From Saprospira grandis DSM 2844 (GTDB taxonomy: Bacteria > Bacteroidota > Bacteroidia > Chitinophagales > Saprospiraceae), in the NCBI GenBank assembly GCA_945888475.1, contig CAMDAB010000026.1, positions 1 through 35,052 of the forward strand: a DNA stretch of 35,052 bases. Direction: 5' to 3'. The notes beneath the pieces are model-generated. The model saw only the letters and a list, made by a program, of their open reading frames with translations, had not been told where the DNA came from and made no database searches. Positions within the stretch are counted from its first letter, which is position 1, and every line of letters starts with the position of its first letter. Shown in pieces: positions 1-9,400 of this stretch. Both the position numbers and the translations under genes were made by a program.

Positions 1-38
1 CATGATTGAATAGATTTAAAATATTGAAAATTTGCATA

Positions 39-248
39 TTATCTAAAAAGATAATTTTTATAAATTTGTTTCAAGACAAGAAAGGTGCCAGAAAGTTTCG
101 CTAATGGTAATAATTGACTAGGTACCAGAACTGCTTCACTGTGTCTTGCTAACTTAGGCTCATTACCTTTCCAATCTTTCACTTCATTTCGTGGAGCTCG
201 GTTTGTGGAGCGTTCTAATTTACCAATTAAATCGATTTCCTCTTCTTT
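39..248 (-). other. open frame of 69 codons directly after the stop of the next gene, no start codon
   Basis: This stretch lies just downstream of the aldolase-like gene that ends at 249. In the same reading frame as that gene, immediately after its TGA, 69 sense codons run to a TAA at 39-41. There is no ATG in the frame, and the frame begins with the run KEEEIDLIGKLERS. I do not recognise the translation. The aldolase-like protein already ends in the way I remember for its family (YRGEGKCFL), so read-through is unlikely. It is probably chance or a gene remnant. No promoter or terminator is visible in bases 1-248. Confidence 0.15.
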
Positions 249-1433
249 TCATAAAAAACACTTTCCTTCGCCCCTGTAAGTATCTGATTTTCCAACAGAT
301 TTTCCATCCTTTATAAGATGTAATTCCAAAAAATGTTCACAAAGCTCACCTGCCTTGCTATGACGGAAAAAGACAGGATCACCTATTTCCAAAGTCCCAT
401 TGTAAATGAAAGGTGTTTGCACTTCGCCTGCCATTTCGTTAGCTGTAAGTTTTATGCCTTCGGGCAAATAGGGCAGAGGCGCTTTCTCTTTTCCAACTGC
501 ACCCGAGGCTACATAACCACCGCCCAAACAAGTGTAAATATTCGATTGTGGATGTCTGACTACCTCCAGTGCGAAGCCTGCCGCCGGCAGATGTTTGAAA
601 TGGCTGTAATAATCGAAGAGTGCCGGAGCATAAAATCCTGAACCCGCAGTTAGTTCAGTTACCCAAGCTTCTTCAGCGGTCGATTCGAGTGAACCGGTTC
701 CCCCTCCATTCACGATAATAAGGTCTGGACATTCTTTTTTCAAAATATCGACCAACTCTTTTCGGCGTTTGGCAAGTTCTTTTTTCGATTTTTGTTGTAA
801 AGCACTTATAATGCGGTTCATCAGCGATTTGCCTGCAACCTTATTGCCAACACCTGCTATTTGAGCCTCATAACCCATTGCAGCGCAAAGTTTTAGGTTT
901 GGGCAGCTTTTTAAAACTTCTATAAATTCGTAAAGTGTTGCTGAATTCCAAACAGAAGAGCGATGCACCCCAAAATGAAGCATCGACCAGCGGCTCGACA
1001 TGTCCATATCCAGAGCAATAGGCAAAATAACATTCGATTCAGCGGCTATTTTTTGAATTTGTTTGAGATGTGCTGCCAAATCGGTCATCAGGTAAATGTT
1101 TTTACCTTTTTTAATCTCCTCGGCGACCCCATTAATACTACTTGCCTGAACAGTTGGATAGGCCACAAGTAAATCGTCGAAACCCTGTTGACTTAGCCAT
1201 ACGGCCTCCTCTGCGCTGTAGCACATGATTCCCTGAAACTGACTGCTAAAATCGAGGATTCTTCGCATCAGTTCCACGCAACGAATCGATTTAGATGCGA
1301 TTCGGATTTTCTTGGTTCCAGATCTTTTTAAAATTGCACGAATATTTTCATCGAAAAGATCCAAATCGACAAAGGCAAGCGGAAGCCGCTCATTTTTTAG
1401 GGCTTCTTTGTAAAAATTGTATTTGGAATTCAT
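249..1433 (-). CDS. PLP-dependent amino acid deaminase/aldolase (D-threonine aldolase / D-serine dehydratase-like family)
   Basis: This 394-residue enzyme has an alanine-racemase-type N-terminal barrel and a C-terminal D-serine-dehydratase-like domain. Lys48 in RIASKSIR is the expected Schiff-base lysine for pyridoxal phosphate. A phosphate-binding glycine cluster (NGGGTGS) lies at 242-248. The C-terminal block FRHSKAGELCEHF (356-368) carries the His and Cys expected near the metal site of this fold. Family members cleave or deaminate beta-hydroxy D-amino acids; the actual substrate cannot be told from sequence. It is the last gene of a minus-strand operon, with only 14 bases between it and the fumarylacetoacetase gene. 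That suggests a role in amino-acid breakdown. The start ATG at 1433 gives a full-length protein. Confidence 0.8.
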   Translation of the reverse strand: MNSKYNFYKEALKNERLPLAFVDLDLFDENIRAILKRSGTKKIRIASKSIRCVELMRRILDFSSQFQGIMCYSAEEAVWLSQQGFDDLLVAYPTVQASSINGVAEEIKKGKNIYLMTDLAAHLKQIQKIAAESNVILPIALDMDMSSRWSMLHFGVHRSSVWNSATLYEFIEVLKSCPNLKLCAAMGYEAQIAGVGNKVAGKSLMNRIISALQQKSKKELAKRRKELVDILKKECPDLIIVNGGGTGSLESTAEEAWVTELTAGSGFYAPALFDYYSHFKHLPAAGFALEVVRHPQSNIYTCLGGGYVASGAVGKEKAPLPYLPEGIKLTANEMAGEVQTPFIYNGTLEIGDPVFFRHSKAGELCEHFLELHLIKDGKSVGKSDTYRGEGKCFL

Positions 1434-1447
1434 TTCGACAGCAAAGT

Positions 1448-2719
1448 TTAGAGCGTAGGCAGAACTTTTCCTTCGCAGTTTCCGAAACCGATACGCACTC
1501 CATTTCTTTCGCCCCAGCCTCGCATAACGACAGTATCACCGTCATTAATGAATTTTCTTTCGCTGCCATCAGGCATTGCAACAGGTTTTGTGCCTTTCCA
1601 GCTAATCTCCAGCATCGAACCGTAACTGTCGGGCGTTGGGCCGGAAATTGTACCAGATGCACAAAGATCGCCTACCCTCAGGTTACAACCATTTACGGTA
1701 TGATGTGCCAACTGCTGTACCATGGTCCAGTACATATATTTGAAATTGGAATGGCAAACATTTTTTTCAGCTCCTTTTTCGGTTCTAATGTTAACATCCA
1801 GGTTGATATCAAAACTATTTTTACCGCTGTATTCCAGATAGGGCAGTACCTTAGGATCCTGAACAGGACCAGGAACACGCAGCATTTCAAGTGCTTCTAA
1901 TGTGACAATCCAGGGAGAAAGCGTTGATCCGAAGTTTTTACCTAAAAATGGACCCAGCGGCACATATTCCCAGCTTTGAATATCGCGGGCCGACCAGTCA
2001 TTGAAAAGCGCAAGACCAAAAATATAATCTTCTGCTGCCTCAGTACTAACAGATGAACCCAACGCGCTTGATTTGCCCACCACAAAAGCAACCTCCAGTT
2101 CAAAATCGAGCTGTCTTGTGGGGCTAAAAAGTGGCGGCTCTTCCTGATTTGGACGAATCTGTCCCTTTGGACGATGCAATGATGTGCCCGAAACAACGAT
2201 TGAAGATGCGCGACCGTGATAACCGACAGGCAAATGCAGCCAGTTTGGCAAAAGCGCGTTGGCAGGGTCTCTGAACATCATACCTACATTGGTTGCATGT
2301 TCGCGACTCGAGTAAAAATCGGTATAGTCGCCTATCTGAACAGGTAGGAGCAGATCTACATTACTAACATGCTGAAAGATTTTGCCCTTAGCATTTTCAT
2401 CATCGCGAATAAGTGTATTGTCAGAAGCAAATAGTTCGGCAATACGGTCTCTTAGTGCAAGGGTTTTTGGCTTGCCAAGTGCCATGAATTCATTGATGTA
2501 TTTTTGCGAAAAGACCGATTTAATCAAATCCAAATCGTTGAAATAACCCATTTCGGCCATTGCTTGCAAGTCAATGACAGTATCACCAATGATTGTTGCC
2601 ATTCGAGGCGATTTGTTGGAAGTTTTAAATATGCCAAATGGTATATTCTGAATCGGAAAATCAGAATCTTTTGGGACATTTATCCAAGAGCTCAGTTGAG
2701 GATTATTTGCTTTTAACAT
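1448..2719 (-). CDS. fahA: fumarylacetoacetase
   Basis: The enzyme hydrolyses fumarylacetoacetate to fumarate and acetoacetate, the last step of tyrosine/homogentisate degradation in the cytoplasm. The 423 residues match the length of animal and bacterial enzymes. An N-terminal SH3-like domain (SDFPIQNIPFGIF, 19-31) precedes the mixed beta-roll catalytic domain. Metal and catalytic residues align with the mammalian enzyme at a constant offset of 8: Asp134, His141 (in SSREHATNVG), Glu207 and Glu209 (DFELEV), Asp241 (NDWSARD) and Lys261 (PFLGKNFG). It is the middle gene of the operon; the aminopeptidase gene ends 37 bases upstream. No other homogentisate-pathway gene is in the window. Confidence 0.95.
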   Translation of the reverse strand: MLKANNPQLSSWINVPKDSDFPIQNIPFGIFKTSNKSPRMATIIGDTVIDLQAMAEMGYFNDLDLIKSVFSQKYINEFMALGKPKTLALRDRIAELFASDNTLIRDDENAKGKIFQHVSNVDLLLPVQIGDYTDFYSSREHATNVGMMFRDPANALLPNWLHLPVGYHGRASSIVVSGTSLHRPKGQIRPNQEEPPLFSPTRQLDFELEVAFVVGKSSALGSSVSTEAAEDYIFGLALFNDWSARDIQSWEYVPLGPFLGKNFGSTLSPWIVTLEALEMLRVPGPVQDPKVLPYLEYSGKNSFDINLDVNIRTEKGAEKNVCHSNFKYMYWTMVQQLAHHTVNGCNLRVGDLCASGTISGPTPDSYGSMLEISWKGTKPVAMPDGSERKFINDGDTVVMRGWGERNGVRIGFGNCEGKVLPTL

Positions 2720-2756
2720 GTGCTTTGTCTGTATTTTTGATGATAATGATTTTATA

Positions 2757-4205
2757 TCAAATTTTATTTAAGTAGTCAATTAAAAAATGGTGCATCAGAC
2801 GGATACCATATCCTGTGCCACCTTTAACTTTGTAATTGCTTTCTTTTTGCGAAAAAGCAACGCCGGCTATGTCGAAATGCATCCAGGGATAATCGGTAAA
2901 ATGTTCCAGAAATTTTCCGGCCGTAATTGCGCCACCAAAGGCACCGCCTACATTTTTCAAATCGGCAATGTCCGACTTAATTTCATCACCATATTCGTCC
3001 CAAAGCGGAAATTCAACGACTCTTTCATAACTGTTTTCACCTGCATTTTTCACCATATTTTTAATTTCATCCGATACATTGCCCATCACAACAGAGGCGA
3101 CAGGTCCTAAAGCTACAGCTGCAGCTCCGGTAAGCGTTGCAAAATCGAATACAAATTCGGGATCGTACTTTTTGGCATAATGCAGGGCATCGGCCAGTAT
3201 CATTCGGCCTTCTGCGTCGGTATTTAAAACCTCAACAAAACTGCCGCTATACATTTTTATAACATCGCCGGGCACATAGGCATTTTCACCCGGGCGATTA
3301 TCGGTAGCAGGCACCAGCCCGACAATATGAAGCGGTAATTTTAATTTGGCAGCAAGATATAACACGCCGATTACTACCGCAGCACCTGCCATATCACATT
3401 TCATGTAGTCCATCGAGTTGGGTGTAGGTTTCAGACTGAGACCGCCCGTGTCGTAAACAACACCTTTTCCTACCAAAACGAGGGGTTTGCTGTTTTTTGC
3501 ATTTACTGGCTTCCATTCCATAATATTAAAGGTAGGCGGTATTTTGCTACCCAAATTTACAGCTAGCAGTCCTCCCATGCCCAGTTCTTCAATTTTATCC
3601 TTGTGAAATGTTTCGCTTGAGAATCCTGAATCTATTCCCAATGCTTCAATTTCTTTTGCCAATTGGACTGCGTCTAATGTAATAACAGGTTCGTTTACCA
3701 AATTTCTGACAATACAAACTGTGGTAATCACAGTTTTTAATTGTTCCAATTCGTCAGCAGAAACAGCACTTTCAACGACCTTTAGTGTTTTGAAAACCGA
3801 GGCCTGTTTTTCTGAGTCTTTGAAATATTTTGTAAATTTATAATTACCTAAAGCCAAGCCTTCGACATAGGCTGCTCCCAAATTTTCCGACGCTTCGTTG
3901 AGCAGGGTTACCGATGCTATCTTGGTAGACCTAAGCAGTGAAACGCGGCTGCCAGCATTGCGACGCATCAGTTCAAAGCGTAGCGAAGCATCGTTTTTGT
4001 CCGAGAGAAATTCAACAATCACCCATCTCGACCCACTGTTTAACATAACAAAGCCCGCTTCATCTTTTACCTGTTTTTCAAGTAAGTTGATTTCTGAAGC
4101 GCTGAGGTATTTGGAGGCCCATGAAAGACTGTCTTTTCGGGAGAGAACAATTAAATTATCGCTGTCATTTGAGTTGGCAACTGAAATAATGTTTGTATTC
4201 AACAT
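2757..4205 (-). CDS. pepA: leucyl aminopeptidase, family M17
   Basis: This is a cytoplasmic two-zinc aminopeptidase that removes N-terminal residues from peptides. Residues about 165-482 form the catalytic domain. The expected ligands and catalytic residues are present: Lys247, Asp252, Lys259, Asp271, Asp330, Glu332 and Arg334, with the family signature NTDAEGRMI at 328-336. The N-terminal third is the usual divergent macro-like domain. I place the start at the ATG at 4203-4205, giving 482 residues. An in-frame ATG at 4304 would add 33 residues that look like untranslated leader and would run close to the divergent rsmA start. It is first in the operon with fahA and the aldolase-like gene, and likely feeds amino acids to them. 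Confidence 0.92.
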   Translation of the reverse strand: MLNTNIISVANSNDSDNLIVLSRKDSLSWASKYLSASEINLLEKQVKDEAGFVMLNSGSRWVIVEFLSDKNDASLRFELMRRNAGSRVSLLRSTKIASVTLLNEASENLGAAYVEGLALGNYKFTKYFKDSEKQASVFKTLKVVESAVSADELEQLKTVITTVCIVRNLVNEPVITLDAVQLAKEIEALGIDSGFSSETFHKDKIEELGMGGLLAVNLGSKIPPTFNIMEWKPVNAKNSKPLVLVGKGVVYDTGGLSLKPTPNSMDYMKCDMAGAAVVIGVLYLAAKLKLPLHIVGLVPATDNRPGENAYVPGDVIKMYSGSFVEVLNTDAEGRMILADALHYAKKYDPEFVFDFATLTGAAAVALGPVASVVMGNVSDEIKNMVKNAGENSYERVVEFPLWDEYGDEIKSDIADLKNVGGAFGGAITAGKFLEHFTDYPWMHFDIAGVAFSQKESNYKVKGGTGYGIRLMHHFLIDYLNKI

Positions 4206-4236
4206 GATAATATTAAATTTGTGAGCTGCTAAATTA

Positions 4237-4244
4237 TAACTTTG
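4237..4244 (+). promoter_or_regulatory. possible -7 element for rsmA
   Basis: TAACTTTG matches the Bacteroidota -7 consensus TAnnTTTG. A TTTG at 4218-4221 lies upstream, but the spacer is only 15 bases against the usual 19-21, so the match is partial. It lies in the divergent gap between pepA and rsmA, about 110 bases before the rsmA start. No convincing match for pepA was found on the other strand. Confidence 0.3.
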
Positions 4245-4352
4245 GCACTGAATACCGAAATTTTTAAATGGCTTAATGTCAGAATCAACATATTTTCCAA
4301 TCAAATTCAGGGATTTAGTATCTGATTATCCCGAAATTTAAACTTAATTGAA

Positions 4353-5144
4353 TTGAAAGCGAAAAAATCATTTGGCCAGCATTTTCTCAAGGAAGAAACA
4401 ATTTCGCAAAGAATTGCACATAGCCTTATACATTTGGAAAGGTATAATCATATTCTGGAAGTTGGACCCGGTATGGGGATGCTGACAAAATATCTCCTGC
4501 AGATACCCGATCATCAGCTTACAGTTGTGGAAGCCGACACGGATATGGTTGATTACCTGAAAGAACATTATAAAGAGTTATCCGGGCATATTATATCCGA
4601 CGATTTTCTCAAAGTAAATCTGTCAGATTACTATAAAGACCAACAGTTTGCCATCATCGGAAATTTTCCATACAATATCTCGTCGCAAATAATGATTAAA
4701 GCGCTCGATAATCGCGACAATGTACCAGAAGTTGTTGGAATGTTTCAAAAGGAGGTGGCAGAGCGTATTGCAGCAGGCCCCGGAAGTAAAGAATATGGTG
4801 TTTTAAGCGTACTGATGCAGGCTTACTATGATATTAAATACCTTTTTACGGTCAAGCCAGGAAGCTTTAATCCACCGCCAAAGGTAATGTCGGGAGTTAT
4901 AGCGCTTTCAAGAAAGGCAAATTACCGCGAATTGGGTTGCAATGACCATCTTTTTAGAACGATTGTAAAAGCAGCTTTTAATCAAAGAAGAAAAATGCTC
5001 AGGAATTCCTTAAAACCATTTCTGGCAAAAGAAATTATTGAAAATGATTCTTTTTATGAACTCCGTCCCGAACAGCTTAGTGTTCAACAATTTGTATTTT
5101 TGACAAATCAGGTCGAAGCATTTCGAGAAAAAGATTCAAACTAG
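4353..5144 (+). CDS. rsmA: 16S rRNA (adenine(1518)-N6/adenine(1519)-N6)-dimethyltransferase
   Basis: RsmA (KsgA) dimethylates two adjacent adenines in the 3'-terminal helix of 16S rRNA, using S-adenosylmethionine, late in small-subunit assembly. The 263 residues fit the family. The N-terminal KKSFGQHFL (4-12) is the family hallmark. The SAM-binding motif is EVGPGMGMLT (36-45), followed by acidic Glu60, and catalytic motif IV is NFPYNIS (104-110). The C-terminal helical domain contains FNQRRKMLRNSL. The start codon is TTG at 4353, because no ATG lies upstream before the in-frame TGA at 4323; an ATT at 4347 is less likely. It is transcribed divergently from pepA. Confidence 0.95.
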   Translation: MKAKKSFGQHFLKEETISQRIAHSLIHLERYNHILEVGPGMGMLTKYLLQIPDHQLTVVEADTDMVDYLKEHYKELSGHIISDDFLKVNLSDYYKDQQFAIIGNFPYNISSQIMIKALDNRDNVPEVVGMFQKEVAERIAAGPGSKEYGVLSVLMQAYYDIKYLFTVKPGSFNPPPKVMSGVIALSRKANYRELGCNDHLFRTIVKAAFNQRRKMLRNSLKPFLAKEIIENDSFYELRPEQLSVQQFVFLTNQVEAFREKDSN

Positions 5145-5197
5145 TGTTTTACAAAAAAGTAAATTAACTTTAAATAATCTTAATTAATTGTTAAGCC

Positions 5198-5233
5198 TTT
5201 GTTAGCAAAATCAAAGGAGAAATATTATATTTG
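5198..5233 (+). promoter_or_regulatory. probable promoter of the serA-like gene
   Basis: TATATTTG at 5226-5233 is an exact TAnnTTTG -7 element, 24 bases before the ATG. The nearest upstream TTTG is at 5198-5201, with a 24-base spacer that is longer than usual. Confidence 0.45.
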
Positions 5234-5257
5234 TAGTCCGCATTTAACTGCACAGAA

Positions 5258-6214
5258 ATGATGAGCGTGAAACCGGCTGTATTGATAACAGACACTGTAC
5301 ATGAACTTTTAATCTTGGGTCTTGAAGCGGCAGGATATGAATGTCATTATCTGCCCGATATTGATCCGAAAATTGTTCCTGAAAAGATTAAAGATTACAC
5401 TGGTATAGTTATTAACAGTAAAATAACGGTCGATAGGTTTTTTTTGCAAAACGCCCCAAAGTTAAAATTTATTGCCCGTCTAGGTTCAGGCTTGGAAATT
5501 ATTGATTTGGAAGCTGCAAAAGAAAAAGCTGTGTTGGTGCATCGTTCTCCCGATGGTAACTGTGACGCTGTAGCCGAACATGCTTTGGGAATGTTGCTTA
5601 CACTTGCCAACAATCTTTGTACTGCCAATGCAGATGTGCGGAAAAAAATATGGAGAAGGGAGGAGTTGAGGGGTTGGGAGCTGATGGGCAAAACTATTGG
5701 AATTATTGGTTTCGGTTTTACCGGGGCTGCTTTTGCCAAAAGACTTTCAGGTTTCGAGCTCAGGATTTTAGCATACGATAAATTTCGAAAAGACTTTACA
5801 GGGAATTATCCCTATGTCACAGAAACATCGATGGAACAAATTTATGAAGAAGCCGACATACTAAGCATTCATTTGCCACTTACAAACGAAACTAAAGGAT
5901 TGATAGATGAAGCCTTTTTGAATAGATTCAAAAAACAAATTGTGCTCATCAATACCGCTAGAGGAGAAATAGTTCATACCAATGCAATTTTGAATACATT
6001 AAACAGTGGAAAGCTGATTGGAGCCTGTCTCGATGTGTTTGAAAATGAAAAACCAAAAACCTACAGCGCTGAACAAGAAATTTTGTTCGCCAATTTGTTC
6101 GAACGACCCAATGTTTTACTGTCGCCGCATATAGCCGGCTGGACACAAGAATCTAAAAGACGCCTATCCCAACTTCTACTGCAAAGGATTATAAATGAGG
6201 AGGAGATGATTTAA
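5258..6214 (+). CDS. D-isomer-specific 2-hydroxyacid dehydrogenase, phosphoglycerate dehydrogenase-like
   Basis: This is an NAD-dependent dehydrogenase of the SerA/2-hydroxyacid family, most likely D-3-phosphoglycerate dehydrogenase, the first step of serine synthesis. It has 318 residues and lacks the C-terminal ACT regulatory domain of long SerA proteins, so it is a short-form enzyme. The nucleotide-binding Rossmann motif is GIIGFGFTG (148-156). The catalytic triad is Arg235 (NTARGE), Glu264 (DVFENE) and His291 (SPHIAGW). The N-terminal substrate domain contains the usual ARLGSGLE loop (73-80). Short-form members can act on other hydroxyacids, so substrate assignment is tentative. It stands alone, with its own promoter-like element just upstream. 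Confidence 0.8.
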   Translation: MMSVKPAVLITDTVHELLILGLEAAGYECHYLPDIDPKIVPEKIKDYTGIVINSKITVDRFFLQNAPKLKFIARLGSGLEIIDLEAAKEKAVLVHRSPDGNCDAVAEHALGMLLTLANNLCTANADVRKKIWRREELRGWELMGKTIGIIGFGFTGAAFAKRLSGFELRILAYDKFRKDFTGNYPYVTETSMEQIYEEADILSIHLPLTNETKGLIDEAFLNRFKKQIVLINTARGEIVHTNAILNTLNSGKLIGACLDVFENEKPKTYSAEQEILFANLFERPNVLLSPHIAGWTQESKRRLSQLLLQRIINEEEMI

Positions 6215-6325
6215 TTGATGGATAAAATTTAAATATGTTTTTATTCCCTCAAACCAAATATTATCTACCTTAAAAAATATTTTATGCCCTTTGTATTTGG
6301 AATAAAGATACTTTATTACTAAAAT

Positions 6326-6356
6326 TGCCTTTCGGTTTCAGAAAAGGCAGATTTTT
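6326..6356 (+). terminator. possible intrinsic terminator after the serA-like gene
   Basis: TGCCTTT (6326-6332) pairs with AAAGGCA (6343-6349), followed after two bases by TTTTT. It lies 112 bases after the serA-like stop and 45 bases before the TonB receptor start. No exact TAnnTTTG element was found in 6215-6400. Confidence 0.4.
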
Positions 6357-6400
6357 GTCTATTAAGATACGCATTATTTTTAAACTAAATTAATCTTAAC

Positions 6401-9400
6401 ATGGTTATGGTTCGTTACATGATTTTACTCTTACTCCTGTGTTTTGGAATCGGAGCTGCCTCTGCGCAGACAACCGGTGACCTCCAGGGTAAGGTGCTGG
6501 ACGAAAACGGGGAACCTTTACCTTATGCCAATGTTGCCCTATTCAAAGGTGGGTCATTAGCAAGAGGCACTTCTACCGATTTCGACGGTTTGTACAACTT
6601 CTCAAACATCGAAGCCGGTACCTACGACATGGAGGTTTCTTATGTGGGTCTGCCCACCAAAAGAACTGAAGGTGTTATCATCAAGGTCGGACAGGTAATG
6701 AATTACGATGTTTCTTACACTCCCGATGAGGTTGCAACAGCCGCAGAAGGCGATTCCAACAAAATTGTAATCGTTACATCCTTCAAAATTCCATTGATCG
6801 AAATTGACAACACAACTTCCGGTCAAACACTCGGTTCTGAAGACATTGCAAAACTTGCTACACGATCTATTAGTTCTATCAAAGCTACTACTGCCGGGGT
6901 ATCTCAAAAAGATGAAGGCGAGGCAACCAACACCAATGGTAGCCGTAGTACCAGCGATGATACTTATGTCGATGGTGTGCGCGTTATTGGCGGCGCTTCA
7001 ATACCTGAGACAGAAATTGATCAGATTCAGATTATCACATCGGGTGTACCTGCCGAATTTGGAGATGCAACCGGAGCGATTACAAATATCATCACCAAAG
7101 GCCCATCCGCGGAATTTAGTGGTGGTGTACAGCTAGAAACTTCACAGTTTTTAGATCCTTTTGCTTCAACTACTATTGACATAAGTCTTGGTGGTCCTAT
7201 CATTAATAAAGTACAGTTAAATTCTCAAGGCGATACCCTAAAGAAAGATGGTAAAGTTAAGAAAACCGCTGTTTTAGGTTACAGATTTGCTGGTCGTTAC
7301 TCAACTAACCTCGATTCTCGTCCATCAGCACTTGGTTCTTTCCGCCTTACAGAACAAGCAGAAGCAGCTATTTTGGCAAATCCTTTGCTCCCTGTACCAA
7401 GCGGAACTGGTCGTATCAATGCGTCTGAACAGCTTAGTGCTGATGATCTTGTTCCGGTCGATGTACGTCCAAACGGTCGTAACTCAACCGCTTTGGCTAC
7501 AGTAAAGTTCGACTACAAACCAAATCAGGATTACTATTTCGTAGTTGGCGCACAGGGTCAGTTCGATTGGGGACGTTCTCCATCAACGGCTAATCGTCTT
7601 TTTAATTCAGCACTCAATCCTGTTTATTATGCTGGTAACTGGCGTGTATATGCCCGTTTCCGCCATACGATATCTAACACCATTTATAATGCACAGGCTG
7701 GTGATAGTACGTCTATTCCTGTTTTCCAAAACTTTAGTTATGAAATTCAGGGTGACTACACACAGGGAGACAATACTCAGTATGATCCCCGTTTTCAAGA
7801 TCGTATGTGGGAATATGGTTATGTTGGTCAAATTCGCCGTAATCAACGTCCTGTTGTTGGGGTAATTGATACCAATGCAATTTTAAACTCAGTTGGAGAT
7901 ACGCTAGGTTTCGAACCTGTCTTTGGACATGCTTTTAATCAGACAACATTCTTAGGTTATACACCTGCAGGTCAGGTTGGTTTTGATGGTGGTTTGTCAA
8001 ACTATAATAATGTACTAGACTTCAGTACCGTAACAGATATGGAACTGATGGAAGTAATCAATGGACGTTTCACAACTACAGCCAACTCTGTTTTTGGTCT
8101 TTTCAACAATGCCTACAATACAGGTAACGGTTTCGGTAAAGGTAACAATACCCAGATCCGTGGTTCTGTAAGAGCTAATTTTGACCTTGTTACCAACAGA
8201 GGTAAAGTTCGTCACTCAATCCAATTGGGTGGTGTTTACGAACAACGTGTGTTCCGTTCGTACAACCTTTCTCCATTTAGCTTGTGGACTTTGGCTGATC
8301 AGTCTGCCAACAGTCATATTTCTAATGCTGCAGATCCGAACAATCCGGTATTGGACGAAAATGGAAATTCTGTTTTGTTCTTCGATCCTTTTTCTCAGCG
8401 TTATTACGCTCAGAACAATTCTTTGATTCGTAACGATGAAGAAGGAAATCCCGTACAAATGTCAGCTTTTGCTCAAAACCTGCGCAATTTCCTTGGCAAA
8501 GATCCTGAAGATTGGGTAAATGTACATGAGATCAACCCCAATGATATGCAGATGAGCTGGTTCGATCCGACTACACTTATTTTGGGATCTCAGCAGCTTG
8601 TTAACTATTATGGTTACGACTACTTAGGTAATGCCTTGGGTACTAATGTAGCTTACAACGATTTCTTCAATGCTACCGATGCTGAAGGTCGTAAAACACG
8701 TCCTGTTGCGCCTTTTGCACCTATCTATGTTGCAGGTTATATCCAAAATAAATTCAAGTATAAAGATATTATCTTCCGTCTTGGTCTTCGTTTCGACAGC
8801 TACGATGCCAATACCAAAGTATTGAAAGATCCATACTCTGTATCTGGATACTACAATGCAAGTGAATTCGAAAACAGTGCTTCGGGTTATACGGCTGCAC
8901 AACAGTCAGGTTTTGTACGCCCAGGTAATATCGGCGATGACTATGCAGTATATGTAAATGACAATAGTCCTGATGCAACAGTTATCGGTTACAGAAATGG
9001 TGAGCAATGGTTCGATGAAAACGGTCTTGCTGTAAACACGCCAGTAGAACTCGGAAGTATTGTACTTCCTGCACTACGCGGCTTCTCCACTGCAGTAAAC
9101 GATCCTCAGGGTGAAGAATACAATCCTGATAACGCATTCCGCGATTATACGCCAAGTTTGGTTGTTATGCCGCGTATCTCATTCTCTTTCCCAATTGGTG
9201 ACAAGGCGAATTTCTACGCTAACTACGACATCCTTTCTCAGCGTCCTCCAGAGGCTACACTTGCAACGCCGCTTACTTACTTCAACTTCCGTAACAATCG
9301 TGACCTGATGGCGAATCCAAATCTCCGTCCTCAGCGTACAATTAACTATGAAGTAGGTTATCAGCAGGCATTGAATGAGAATTCAAAAATTAAATTCTCT

